From positions 1 through 39,931 of the forward strand of contig JAIXRO010000178.1 of assembly GCA_027485145.1 (NCBI GenBank): DNA of 39,931 nucleotides. Direction: 5' to 3'. Both the position numbers and the translations under genes were made by a program. Position 1 is the stretch's first letter. Every line of letters starts with the position of its first letter. Under the pieces are notes generated by a model, which had not been told where the DNA came from, did not search any database, and saw only the letters and a list, made by a program, of their open reading frames with translations. This DNA is from Hyphomonadaceae bacterium. GTDB lineage: Bacteria > Pseudomonadota > Alphaproteobacteria > Caulobacterales > Hyphomonadaceae. Positions 7,277 to 18,854 of this stretch are shown piece after piece.

Positions 7277-9088
7277 ATGAAACAGACATTTGACATCAAG
7301 GGTGGGCCGCAGGACGGCCGGGCCCACCTTCCGCTGCTTCGCCGTGAACTCGAAGCCCAGGGTCTCGACGGCCTCTATGTGCCGCATGACGACGAGTACC
7401 AGAACGAATACCTGCCGGACGCCAATGAGCGCCTTGCCTGGGCGACCGGGTTTACCGGCTCGTTCGGGGCGGCGTTCGTGTTCACCGACAAGGCCGTGCT
7501 GTTCGCCGACGGGCGCTACACGCTGCAGGCGGCGGACCAGACCGATCCGGCGCTGGTGGATGTCGAGGGCATTCCGGACCCGGGCGCGTTCGGATGGCTG
7601 GCGAAGCAATCACTGAAGGGCAAGCGCGTCGGCTACGATCCGCGCCTGATGAGCCCGAACGACGTGGCGGCGCTCAGCGCGGCGGCGGCGAAGGCCGGGG
7701 CGGAACTTGTGGCGGTGGCCGAGAACCCGATCGACAAGGCCTGGAAGGGCCGCCCGCCCCAGCCGATGGAAAAGGTCGTGCCGCACGGCGTGAAGCATGC
7801 CGGCATCGCGCACACCGACAAGCTGGACGCCATCGGCGCGCAGCTGAAGCGGGACGGTGCAGAGGCGGCGGTGCTGACCTCGCCGGCCTCGCTCGCCTGG
7901 GCGTTCAACATTCGCGGCGGCGACGTGAGCTGCACGCCGCTGCCACTCGGCCGCGCCATTCTGTATGCGGATGGATCGGCCGAGCTGTTCATCGACGAGG
8001 CGAAGACGGATGGCGCGCTGCGCCGCCACCTCGGCAATACCGTGACGCTTCGTCCCCTGTCACAGCTGGAAGACGGTCTGGCGGCGCTGTCCGGCAAGAC
8101 GGTGAGCCTTGACCCGGATGTCGCCTCGGCCTGGTTCTTCGACCGGCTGGGTGCCGCCGGCGCAACGATCCTGCGCCAGCGCGATCCGGTCGCCTTGCCG
8201 CGCGCGTGCAAGAATGCGGCGGAAATCAAGGGCACGACGGCGGCGCATATCCGCGACGGCGTGGCGCTGACGAAGTTCCTGCACTGGCTCGATACCGAGG
8301 CGCAGTCCGGCGAAGTCACCGAGATCGAGACGGTGATGAAGCTCGAGGCGTTCCGCGAGGACCTTGGCAATCTCAATGATCTCTCTTTCCCGTCGATTTC
8401 CGGGGCAGGGCCGAACGGGGCGCTGCCGCATTACCGGGTCTCGACCGCGTCGAACCGGAAGCTGGCGCGCGGATCGCTGTTCCTCATCGATAGCGGCGGG
8501 CAGTACCTCGACGGCACGACCGACGTGACACGGACGGTGCCGATCGGTGAGCCCTCGAAGGACATGATCCGGCACTACACGCTGGTGCTGAAAGGGCATA
8601 TCGCGCTCGCAGCCGTGCGCTTCCCGGCGGGTACGACCGGCACGCATCTCGATATCCTCGCGCGCCATGCGCTGTACCAGGCGGGGCTGGATTACCAGCA
8701 TGGCACGGGCCACGGGGTCGGGGTTTATCTCGGCGTGCATGAAGGCCCGCACCGGATCGCCAAGGTGTGGAACGCGGTGCCGTTGATGCCGGGGATGATC
8801 GTCTCGAATGAGCCGGGCTTCTACAAGGCCGGCGAGTACGGCATCCGCATCGAGAACCTGCAATATGTCACTCCGGCGGCAGAGATTCCGGGCGGCGAGA
8901 TTCCGATGCTGGGTTTTGAGTGCCTGACCTTTGCGCCGCTCGCGCGCGGGCTGATCGATGTGAAGCTGCTGTCGAAAGAAGAGCGGACTTACGTCAACGA
9001 GTACCACAAGCGCGTCTGGAAACTGCTGAGCCGCAAGCTCGAAGGCCCAGTGAAGGACTGGTTAAAGGCGGCGTGTGCCCGAATTTGA
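7277..9088 (+). CDS. M24B aminopeptidase P family protein
   Basis: The 603-residue product is a long Xaa-Pro aminopeptidase of the three-domain type, with two creatinase-like N-terminal domains (residues about 15-300) and a C-terminal pita-bread catalytic domain. The five dinuclear-metal ligands are visible: Asp in FLIDSGGQY, Asp in GTTDVTRT, His in GTGHGVGVYLGVHEGP, Glu in VSNEPGFY and Glu in GIRIENL. It should cut the N-terminal residue from peptides with proline in second position, in the cytoplasm (no signal peptide). ATG 7277 is preferred; the upstream extension to 7214 adds residues not typical for the family. Its length is near that of eukaryotic APP1-like enzymes and well above E. coli PepP. 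Confidence 0.93.
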   Translation: MKQTFDIKGGPQDGRAHLPLLRRELEAQGLDGLYVPHDDEYQNEYLPDANERLAWATGFTGSFGAAFVFTDKAVLFADGRYTLQAADQTDPALVDVEGIPDPGAFGWLAKQSLKGKRVGYDPRLMSPNDVAALSAAAAKAGAELVAVAENPIDKAWKGRPPQPMEKVVPHGVKHAGIAHTDKLDAIGAQLKRDGAEAAVLTSPASLAWAFNIRGGDVSCTPLPLGRAILYADGSAELFIDEAKTDGALRRHLGNTVTLRPLSQLEDGLAALSGKTVSLDPDVASAWFFDRLGAAGATILRQRDPVALPRACKNAAEIKGTTAAHIRDGVALTKFLHWLDTEAQSGEVTEIETVMKLEAFREDLGNLNDLSFPSISGAGPNGALPHYRVSTASNRKLARGSLFLIDSGGQYLDGTTDVTRTVPIGEPSKDMIRHYTLVLKGHIALAAVRFPAGTTGTHLDILARHALYQAGLDYQHGTGHGVGVYLGVHEGPHRIAKVWNAVPLMPGMIVSNEPGFYKAGEYGIRIENLQYVTPAAEIPGGEIPMLGFECLTFAPLARGLIDVKLLSKEERTYVNEYHKRVWKLLSRKLEGPVKDWLKAACARI

Positions 9089-9182
9089 GGCAGGCGCCGA
9101 CTTCCAGCCGATAGTTGCGCGCAGCGCCCTAGGTGTTGGGGTCCGGTTCTCCTAGTAGATTGCAAAAAACCGGGAGGCTCCC

Positions 9183-9623
9183 ATGGAAAAAAATCAGATA
9201 CTTGGCCGGGCGATGGATCTGCTGCCGGCGGATTGGAGCGACGGCGCGCGGCTCGCGGTCCTTGCAGGCGCGCTGGTGGTCTGCTTCGGGGTGCCGGTGC
9301 TGATGATGATCGCAGCCTTCGGCAAGAAGCGGCCCGGCAAGACGGCTGCCTCAAAGATGGCGCGGATCCAGCCAGCGGCTGCCGCGGCCGATCTCAACCC
9401 GGAAGAATGGGTGGCGGGCGACATTGTCCATTTCGATCGTCAGAAGGCTGTGGGCCTGATCCGCTGCGACCGGGTGAAGGGTCATGTCCGGTTCCAGGCG
9501 GCGGCCTTCAAGCGTGCGCCCCGGGTGGGCGAGAAGGTGCGCTTCAAGGGCCGGTATGGCGGGCGGCGCAAGCCGGAGGCCGTGCTGGTCGAGCCGCTGA
9601 CGAAGGCGAGCCGCGCGGGTTAG
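9183..9623 (+). CDS. Membrane-anchored cold-shock-like (OB-fold) protein
   Basis: The 146-residue product has one membrane helix (about residues 24-46, LAVLAGALVVCFGVPVLMMI) followed by a basic region and a C-terminal domain from about residue 77 that resembles a cold-shock OB fold: GDIVHFDRQKAVGLIRC, GHVRFQAAAF, and VGEKVRFKGRYGGRRKPEAVLVEPL. Compared with a typical cold-shock protein the RNP1 motif KGFGFI reads KAVGLI and RNP2 VFVH reads VRFQ, so the surface aromatic residues are lost. The GGGAGG upstream is a strong ribosome binding site. The stop codon overlaps that of the convergent SDR gene. Function unknown. Confidence 0.85.
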   Translation: MEKNQILGRAMDLLPADWSDGARLAVLAGALVVCFGVPVLMMIAAFGKKRPGKTAASKMARIQPAAAAADLNPEEWVAGDIVHFDRQKAVGLIRCDRVKGHVRFQAAAFKRAPRVGEKVRFKGRYGGRRKPEAVLVEPLTKASRAG

Positions 9624-10405
9624 TCCGGCGTCAGGCCAAGTGCCGCAAGCGCGTCGATGATCCCTTGCGTGCGCGGGCGCATGTCGTCTGCCAGGTGGAC
9701 ATGGGTCGGGATATAGAACAGGCCGAGATCGAGCCCCTTGAGCGCGATCTCGGCGCAGCGTTCCGGCATGATGATGTGCATCTCCGGCGGCAGGTCTTTC
9801 GGGTCCGGAATGTGTTTTGCGATCAGCGGTGTGTAGACGCCGCCGGGCAGCAGGATGTGCACGTCCATCGTCTCGCCGCGCAGTTCCTCGCGCAGCCATT
9901 CGGCCATGATCAGGACGCCGTGCTTGGTGGCGCCATAGGCGCCGAGGCCGTTGCGGCGGACGGCGTCGGGCAGGCTGAGCGAGTTTTCCGAGCCGGTGAC
10001 CATCAGGCGCCCGCGCTGGCCGGCAGCGCTCAGCGCGGCGGCGTAGGCCTGCGCGATCCGGATGGGCGCGAACATGTTGACGGCGAACATGTTCATCGCG
10101 CCCTCGTCAAATGTCTCCTTCAGCAGGCGCTTGTTGCGGCCGTAGCCGGCATTGGCGCAGACGAGGTCCAGGCGGCCCTTCCAGGCGAAGGCCTGGTTGA
10201 TCAGGGCGGCCGGGGCGGCGGGGTCCGAGAGATCAGACGCGATCGCAAGGCCGCCGAGGCTGGCGGCGACGGCAGTGGCCGCTTCGGCCTGGACGTCCGC
10301 AATGATGACCTCAGCGCCGCGTGCCGCCAGGCCCTCGGCCAGCGCCTTGCCGATGCCGGACGCGCCGCCGGTGATGAGGGCAACCTTGCCTGAGTAGTCG
10401 ATCAT
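9620..10405 (-). CDS. Short-chain dehydrogenase/reductase
   Basis: The 261-residue product is a classical SDR. The Rossmann motif TGGASGIG is near the N-terminus, NAGYGRNKR follows the central strand, and the catalytic Ser, Tyr and Lys lie in TGSENSLSL and YGATKHG. It is a soluble NAD(P)-dependent oxidoreductase with unknown substrate. ATG 10405 starts directly before the first strand (MIDYSGKVALITGG). It lies 22 bases downstream of the alpha-L-fucosidase gene in the same orientation, so a sugar dehydrogenase role is possible but unproven. Confidence 0.92.
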   Translation of the reverse strand: MIDYSGKVALITGGASGIGKALAEGLAARGAEVIIADVQAEAATAVAASLGGLAIASDLSDPAAPAALINQAFAWKGRLDLVCANAGYGRNKRLLKETFDEGAMNMFAVNMFAPIRIAQAYAAALSAAGQRGRLMVTGSENSLSLPDAVRRNGLGAYGATKHGVLIMAEWLREELRGETMDVHILLPGGVYTPLIAKHIPDPKDLPPEMHIIMPERCAEIALKGLDLGLFYIPTHVHLADDMRPRTQGIIDALAALGLTPD

Positions 10406-10427
10406 GGGACGAGGGCTTTCTGGCGGG

Positions 10428-11552
10428 TCAGCGCCGCAGGTGGGCGCCAAGCGCGCGGAGGGGGACGGACTGGAGGTCCGGGATCGAACCGTCGGCGCGG
10501 GGGCCGATATTGATCAGGAGGTTGCCGCGTTTTGCGGTGACGTCCGTATAGAGATCGATGAGGCCTTTTGCGTCCAGGAAATCTTCCGGCAGCTCGTCCG
10601 TGTTGTAGCCGAAGCCGAGACCGAGGCCGCGGCAGGATTCCCATTTCTGGGTCTTCGGGATGGCGCCGAGGCCAAACTCGACACAGCGGAAATCGCCGAA
10701 GGGAGCCGGGGTTTCCTCCTGCATGCCGCCAGCCGTGCGGGCTTTCAGCATGGCGTTGAAGCTGGCGCGGGATGCGGGGTCTCGCAGGGAATTGAAGAAG
10801 TCCGTCGCAGCAAGCCAGCGGTCGTTCGTCACGCCGTCCGGCAGCGCCGCGTAATAGTATTCGTGCAGGGCGATGACGCCGTCGACATCCGGCCAGCAGA
10901 TGTCGTTCCAGAAGACCGAGGGCTTGTAGCGGTCGATCAGTTCCTTCGCCTGGGCGAGGGCGTAGGCGCGGTAGTCGGCTTCGGTGGGTACGCAGGCGAA
11001 CATGTCGCCGATATTGGCGATCGGTGTGTTGCGGAAGGTCCAGTCGAGACCGCCGGAATAATAGACCCCGAAGCGAAGTCCGCGGGCACGCACGGCATCT
11101 GCGATCTCACCGGTGAAATCGCGCGCCGTGTTCCAGCCGGGTCTGTGGGGATTGGGAACGCCTGTGGGCCAGAGGCAATAGCCGTCATGGTGCTTGGTGA
11201 CGAAGACGACATAGGTGGCGCCGCATTCCACGAAGAAGTCCGCCCAGGCATCGGCGTCGAAAGCCTCGGAGGCAGCGTCGAATTCCGGGCGGAAGTCCGT
11301 GAACGGCTTGTCGCCATAGAGGGCCTTGTGGCGCACCTGCGTCGGGCTGCCTTCGACGCGGATGGCATTGTCGTACCATTCCGAATAGGGCGTGAGGACG
11401 GCGCTGCGGTCATAATCGTCGCCGATCAGCTCGTGGATCGCTCGTCCGCGCGGGGCCCAGGCGGGGATCGTGAAGATGCCCCAATGGATGAAGATGCCAA
11501 GCTGGGGCTGTGCATACCAGTCAGGGCACGGACGGTTTTTCATGTCATTCAC
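10428..11552 (-). CDS. Alpha-L-fucosidase (GH29), short form
   Basis: The product of about 374 residues matches the catalytic (beta/alpha)8 barrel of GH29: WYAQPQLGIFIHWG at the start, YVVFVTKHHDGYCLWPTG, LRFGVYYSGGLDW, and PSVFWNDICWPDVDG, where the Asp after the WN pair is the expected catalytic nucleophile. It cleaves alpha-L-fucosyl residues from glycans. It lacks a signal peptide and the C-terminal beta-sandwich found in full-length enzymes, which usually are 440-600 residues. GTG 11552 overlaps the stop of the DUF2459 gene; ATG 11543 (MKNRP) is an equally good start. It is transcribed with DUF2459 upstream and an SDR downstream. Confidence 0.9.
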   Translation of the reverse strand: MNDMKNRPCPDWYAQPQLGIFIHWGIFTIPAWAPRGRAIHELIGDDYDRSAVLTPYSEWYDNAIRVEGSPTQVRHKALYGDKPFTDFRPEFDAASEAFDADAWADFFVECGATYVVFVTKHHDGYCLWPTGVPNPHRPGWNTARDFTGEIADAVRARGLRFGVYYSGGLDWTFRNTPIANIGDMFACVPTEADYRAYALAQAKELIDRYKPSVFWNDICWPDVDGVIALHEYYYAALPDGVTNDRWLAATDFFNSLRDPASRASFNAMLKARTAGGMQEETPAPFGDFRCVEFGLGAIPKTQKWESCRGLGLGFGYNTDELPEDFLDAKGLIDLYTDVTAKRGNLLINIGPRADGSIPDLQSVPLRALGAHLRR

Positions 11553-12249
11553 GTTCGGCGGCCAGGTCGAGCGGGCGTGTCACGCTCCAGGCGAAGGGCG
11601 CAAAGGTGGCGCGCGGCAGACCCGCCTTGCCGATGGCGCGCGCGGTCCACTGGTTGCATGTGTTGAAGGGGCTGTAGCGGCCCTTGGCATTCAGCAGCAA
11701 TTCGCCGGGAACAGTCGTGTCAATCGGGCGGTAGGCGCCGTCTGCGTCCTTCTTGAGGCTGTCCAGGATTTCGCCGATCAGCACGGATTTGGTGGCCTGC
11801 CCGCCCGGCAGGGGCTTGCAGACTTCGCGCACATCCGAGCCATAGACCGGCACGATTCGCATCGCGACGGGGTTGAGGCCTGCCAGCGCCGAGAGCGCGC
11901 GGGAGGGCGTGAGGTCCTCCGGGTACAGAACTTTGGTGAAGAAGACGGAGTCGCCCCAGCCGAAGAGGAGGTAGGTATCGCGCGGCAGGTAATCCGGCAG
12001 ATGGCCGCGCAGTTCCTTGCGCCAGTTGATCACTTCGCCGTCGAGCGGCAGGGCGATGTCGGTGTGGAAGGCGGCTTCGCAGAGATAGGCGGCCGGTTTG
12101 GCCGGCGGCAGGTGCGCGGACTTGCCGCCGACGGGAAGCATGCCCGCGAGCCAGGCGGCGCCGAGATACCAGAAGCCACAGACGGCCGCGGCCGTGACCA
12201 CGAGGCCAAAGGCGCCGAGACCCGACATCAGGAATTTGCGTGCGTCCAC
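11545..12249 (-). CDS. DUF2459 (TIGR02117-like) membrane-anchored protein
   Basis: The product of about 234 residues begins with a membrane segment (FLMSGLGAFGLVVTAAAVCGFWYLGA) and continues with a DUF2459 domain: CEAAFHTDIALPLDG, YLLFGWGDSVFFTKV, and a C-terminal YSPFNTCNQWTARAIGKAGLP. The invariant His, and Cys in the TCN motif, suggest a papain-like or NlpC-like permuted active site, although no activity is known to me for the family. GTG 12249 after a GGGGAGAC sequence is the preferred start; ATG 12315 is possible but adds an unlikely N-terminus. It overlaps the downstream GH29 gene. Confidence 0.83.
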   Translation of the reverse strand: MDARKFLMSGLGAFGLVVTAAAVCGFWYLGAAWLAGMLPVGGKSAHLPPAKPAAYLCEAAFHTDIALPLDGEVINWRKELRGHLPDYLPRDTYLLFGWGDSVFFTKVLYPEDLTPSRALSALAGLNPVAMRIVPVYGSDVREVCKPLPGGQATKSVLIGEILDSLKKDADGAYRPIDTTVPGELLLNAKGRYSPFNTCNQWTARAIGKAGLPRATFAPFAWSVTRPLDLAAERE

Positions 12250-12358
12250 CCCGTCTCCCCCGGCCGCCCTCAGCGCCCGTGCAGATGAAAGCAAGGCGCC
12301 GGGAGAGGCAAGCAAGATTCCATTTGTTCCGCTTTTGTTCTTGTGCTATGGACCGCTC

Positions 12359-16158
<3,800 letters not shown>

Positions 16159-16161
16159 CGC

Positions 16162-16183
16162 AGTCCTGCTCCGTAAGCGGACT
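16162..16183. terminator. Candidate bidirectional stem-loop between ligA and bamD
   Basis: AGTCC and GGACT pair, with an inner GCT/AGC extension, one bulged T and the loop CCGTA. It sits between convergent ligA and bamD and touches the bamD stop codon. No T-run follows on either side, so it may act with Rho or only as an mRNA end stabiliser. Confidence 0.35.
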
Positions 16184-17015
16184 AGTTACCGCCGGGGATC
16201 AGGCGTTCGATCAGGCTGCGCTTTTCGGAGGCGCTGACGGCCTCGAGGTCCACGCCTTCATTCGTCAGTAGGCGGTAGCTCATCTTGTACCAGTCGCTGT
16301 CCGGATAGTTGTAGCCGAGCGTCGCGCCTGCGGCGAGCGCCTGGTCCTTGAGGCCGAGCGTGAGATAGGCTTCGACGAGGCGGTGCAGGGCTTCGGGCGC
16401 GTGGCTGGTGGTCTGGTAGGTCTCGATCACGTTCCGGAAACGGTTGACGGCGGACAATGTCTGGTTCGAGCGCAGGTACCAGCGGCCAACGGTCATTTCC
16501 TTGCCGGCCAGCTGATCGTTGACCATGTCGAGCTTGACCATCGCATCCTTGGCATATTCGCTGTCCGGGAAGCGGCGGACGATGTCATTTAGCGCGGTGC
16601 GTGCGCGTTCGGTCGTGGCCTGGTCCCGGCCCACGTCGACGATCTGGTCGAAATGGCTCAGGGCGATCAGGTAATAGGCATATTCGGCCTCGGAGCCGCC
16701 GGGGTGCAGCGCGAGATAGCGTTCAGCGGCGGAAATGGCGGTCGTATAGTCGCGCGTCTTATAGGACCCGTAGGCTGACATCACCATCGATTTGCGGGCC
16801 CATTCCGAATAGGGGTGCTGGCGCTCGACTTCCTCGAACAGAAGGATCGCGTTCGCGTAGTCGCGCGAATCGAGTTCTTCCGCCGCCTGATTGTAGAGTT
16901 GTTCGACCGGGCGTTCGACGTAAGCGAGTTCGGTGTTGCGCCGGCTCGATTGGCAGGCGCCGAGGGCCAGGGCGCAGGCGGCAATTGCCAGGGGCAGGGG
17001 AGTCAATCGGGACAT
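16182..17015 (-). CDS. bamD: Outer membrane assembly lipoprotein BamD
   Basis: BamD is the essential lipoprotein partner of BamA in inserting beta-barrel proteins into the outer membrane. The 277-residue product has a lipoprotein signal with LGAC (Cys21) and TPR-like helices beginning RPVEQLYNQAAEELDSRDYANAILLFEEVERQHPYSEWARKS, with four further repeats through SHAPEALHRLVEAYLTLGLKDQA. Its length agrees with alphaproteobacterial BamD. It lies divergent from an XRE regulator gene and convergent with ligA. The 248 bases upstream up to 17263 hold both promoters. Confidence 0.95.
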   Translation of the reverse strand: MSRLTPLPLAIAACALALGACQSSRRNTELAYVERPVEQLYNQAAEELDSRDYANAILLFEEVERQHPYSEWARKSMVMSAYGSYKTRDYTTAISAAERYLALHPGGSEAEYAYYLIALSHFDQIVDVGRDQATTERARTALNDIVRRFPDSEYAKDAMVKLDMVNDQLAGKEMTVGRWYLRSNQTLSAVNRFRNVIETYQTTSHAPEALHRLVEAYLTLGLKDQALAAGATLGYNYPDSDWYKMSYRLLTNEGVDLEAVSASEKRSLIERLIPGGN

Positions 17016-17263
17016 CGAACGGCCTGTGTTTGCGGCTTTCGGGAATGCGTCTGATTGCTTAGCCCGAATGGGGACGCCTTTCCAAGGCCCGAATGGCAGA
17101 CTTTCCCGTCCCCCCGGCGCACACGCCGCAGGGTTTTGACCCAGAAACAGCTTGCCGTTGCGAGCGGCGGGTCTATGTGTAGGAGAGAAGTTAGCGGAAC
17201 GGCTCGTTCACGAGTCGCCGCCCCGCCAGCCCATTCCGCGATCTAGAAGAGCAGGCACAGTAG

Positions 17264-17698
17264 ATGACGAACCGCAAACTCAGCGATGCGAATACGGTTG
17301 ACCGCCAGGTGGGTGAGCGCATGCGGCGCCGCCGGATCCTGCTCGGCCTGACCCAGGACCAGCTGGCAGACGCGCTCGGCATCTCCTACCAACAGATCCA
17401 GAAGTACGAGACCGGCGCCAACCGCGTCAGCGCGGGCCGTCTGGCCCAGATCGCCGAAGTGCTGGAGGTCCAGCCGGGCTGGTTCTTCGGCGCAGTCGAG
17501 AAGACCGAGTCGGCCGGGGGATCGTCACGGGCCGTGATTGATCTCGTCCGGAACTTTTCGCGGATCGAAGATGAACGCGTGCGCACGCACCTGATGGCGC
17601 TTGTCCGCTCTCTCGCCGGCCGCGGCGAAGAAGAGATGGACGGCGCTCTGACTGGCGATGCCGTTATTGCTGCCGCGGAAAAGGGGCTGATGGGCTAA
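17264..17698 (+). CDS. XRE-family helix-turn-helix regulator
   Basis: The 144-residue product has a Cro/CI-type HTH at about residues 16-70: VGERMRRRRILLGLTQDQLADALGISYQQIQKYETGANRVSAGRL. The C-terminal half is rich in charged residues and has no domain I recognise. It is a predicted DNA-binding repressor or activator. The gene lies alone between bamD and lpxC, divergent from bamD. A TTGCCG-N16-TATGTG pair about 100 bases upstream could be a promoter. Its target is unknown. Confidence 0.9.
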   Translation: MTNRKLSDANTVDRQVGERMRRRRILLGLTQDQLADALGISYQQIQKYETGANRVSAGRLAQIAEVLEVQPGWFFGAVEKTESAGGSSRAVIDLVRNFSRIEDERVRTHLMALVRSLAGRGEEEMDGALTGDAVIAAAEKGLMG

Positions 17699-17760
17699 AG
17701 CCCTCGCCTCTAACTCTGTCTCAAGACAGTCCAGAAACCTGAAACCCGTCGCGTTGCCGG

Positions 17761-18672
17761 TCAGACCGCAGCGCGCGCATCTGCCATGGCAACGCTGGCG
17801 CCGGCATCTTCCCAGCACCAGGCCGACGGTGTGGCGAGCAGTTTGCGGACCAGCTTGTTGTTCAGGCCGTGGCCCGGCTGAACCGCATCATAGTCACCGG
17901 CTATCGGCGCGCCCGCGAGCGCAAGGTCACCGACGGCATCCAGCATCTTGTGGCGGACGAACTCGTCTTCGACGCGCAGGCCTTCCGGATTCAGGATACC
18001 ATCTTCGCCAATCACGACCGCATTCTCGAGCGAGCCGCCGCGGGCAAGGCCCATGGAGCGGAGCATCTCGACATCGCGGGCAAAGCCATACGTGCGGGCA
18101 AAGGCGAGGTCGCGGGCAAACATGCCGGGCGCAAGCCGCATGGCCATCTGCTGCACGCCGATGTGTTGATCCGCATATTCGATGCGGGCGCGAAGCGTCA
18201 GGACTTCGCCCTTTGCGGGGGAAAGCGAGGCACGCTTCGGGCCTTCGCGGACTTCGACGGTTTCGAGGATACGGATGCGGCGGCGTGCGGCGCTTTGCGC
18301 CTTCTGGCCAGCCTTCATCAGCAGTTCGTAGAAGACGGACGAGGAACCGTCCATGATCGGCAGTTCCGGCGCATCAATCTCGATCAGCAGGTTGTCGATC
18401 CCGAGCCCGGAAATGGCGGCGAGGAGATGCTCCACAACCGCGACCGTGGCGCCGTGTTCGTTGGCGAGTGTGGTGCCGAGCTGCGTGTCCGAGACACAAA
18501 CGGCATGAGCCACGATTTCGCCGGTGCCTGCTGGCAGATCGACGCGAACGAACCGGATGCCGGAATTGACGGCAGCGGGCAGCAGCGTCAGGCGGGCGCG
18601 CACGCCGCTGTGAACGCCGATGCCTGCGCAGCTCACTTTGCGCTGGATCGTGGTTTGCCGCTCAATTGCCAT
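17761..18672 (-). CDS. lpxC: UDP-3-O-acyl-N-acetylglucosamine deacetylase
   Basis: LpxC catalyses the committed step of lipid A synthesis, a zinc-dependent deacetylation in the cytoplasm. The 303-residue product keeps the zinc and catalytic residues: His in TVAVVEHLLAAISGLGIDN, the ELPIMDGSS motif, His and Asp in EFVRHKMLDAVGDLALAG, and His in QPGHGLNNKLVRKLL. It lies downstream of ftsZ on the same strand with a 182-base gap, as in many alphaproteobacteria. Its start codon lies within one arm of a long inverted repeat (18669-18720). Confidence 0.96.
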   Translation of the reverse strand: MAIERQTTIQRKVSCAGIGVHSGVRARLTLLPAAVNSGIRFVRVDLPAGTGEIVAHAVCVSDTQLGTTLANEHGATVAVVEHLLAAISGLGIDNLLIEIDAPELPIMDGSSSVFYELLMKAGQKAQSAARRRIRILETVEVREGPKRASLSPAKGEVLTLRARIEYADQHIGVQQMAMRLAPGMFARDLAFARTYGFARDVEMLRSMGLARGGSLENAVVIGEDGILNPEGLRVEDEFVRHKMLDAVGDLALAGAPIAGDYDAVQPGHGLNNKLVRKLLATPSAWCWEDAGASVAMADARAAV

Positions 18673-18720
18673 CTGAAATCTAATCCTCAGCCCGGAACGC
18701 TACTCTGGGATTTTAGATGG
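18669..18720 (-). promoter_or_regulatory. lpxC leader hairpin enclosing the start codon
   Basis: On the minus strand CCATCTAAAATC (18720-18709) can pair with GATTTCAGATGG (18680-18669) in 11 of 12 positions, across a 28-base loop. The ATG of lpxC (18672-18670) is inside the 3' arm, while a GAGGA ribosome-binding sequence lies in the loop. Folding would mask the start codon. It may instead be a DNA operator with two widely spaced arms. Confidence 0.5.
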
Positions 18721-18827
18721 ACCGGCTGTCCGCCGCACTCAAAACACAGGTTGTTTCGCCGTATTACAGCGACTCCCCTGAACTTAGGCTAGCGCATTGA
18801 TTGTGTTATAAATTATCCTTGGCGGAA

Positions 18828-18847
18828 TGTGTCGCCCCGGCGCCACA
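18828..18847 (-). terminator. Candidate stem-loop downstream of ftsZ
   Basis: TGTGTCGCC and GGCGCCACA pair with one mismatch just after the ftsZ stop. No clear T-run follows, so it is a weak terminator candidate or an mRNA end structure. Confidence 0.4.
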
Positions 18848-18854
18848 CTCGGGC

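Noticed and set aside
17716..17729. CTGTC/GACAG hairpin between the XRE and lpxC genes as a terminator
   Set aside because: The stem has only five pairs and no T-run follows on either strand.
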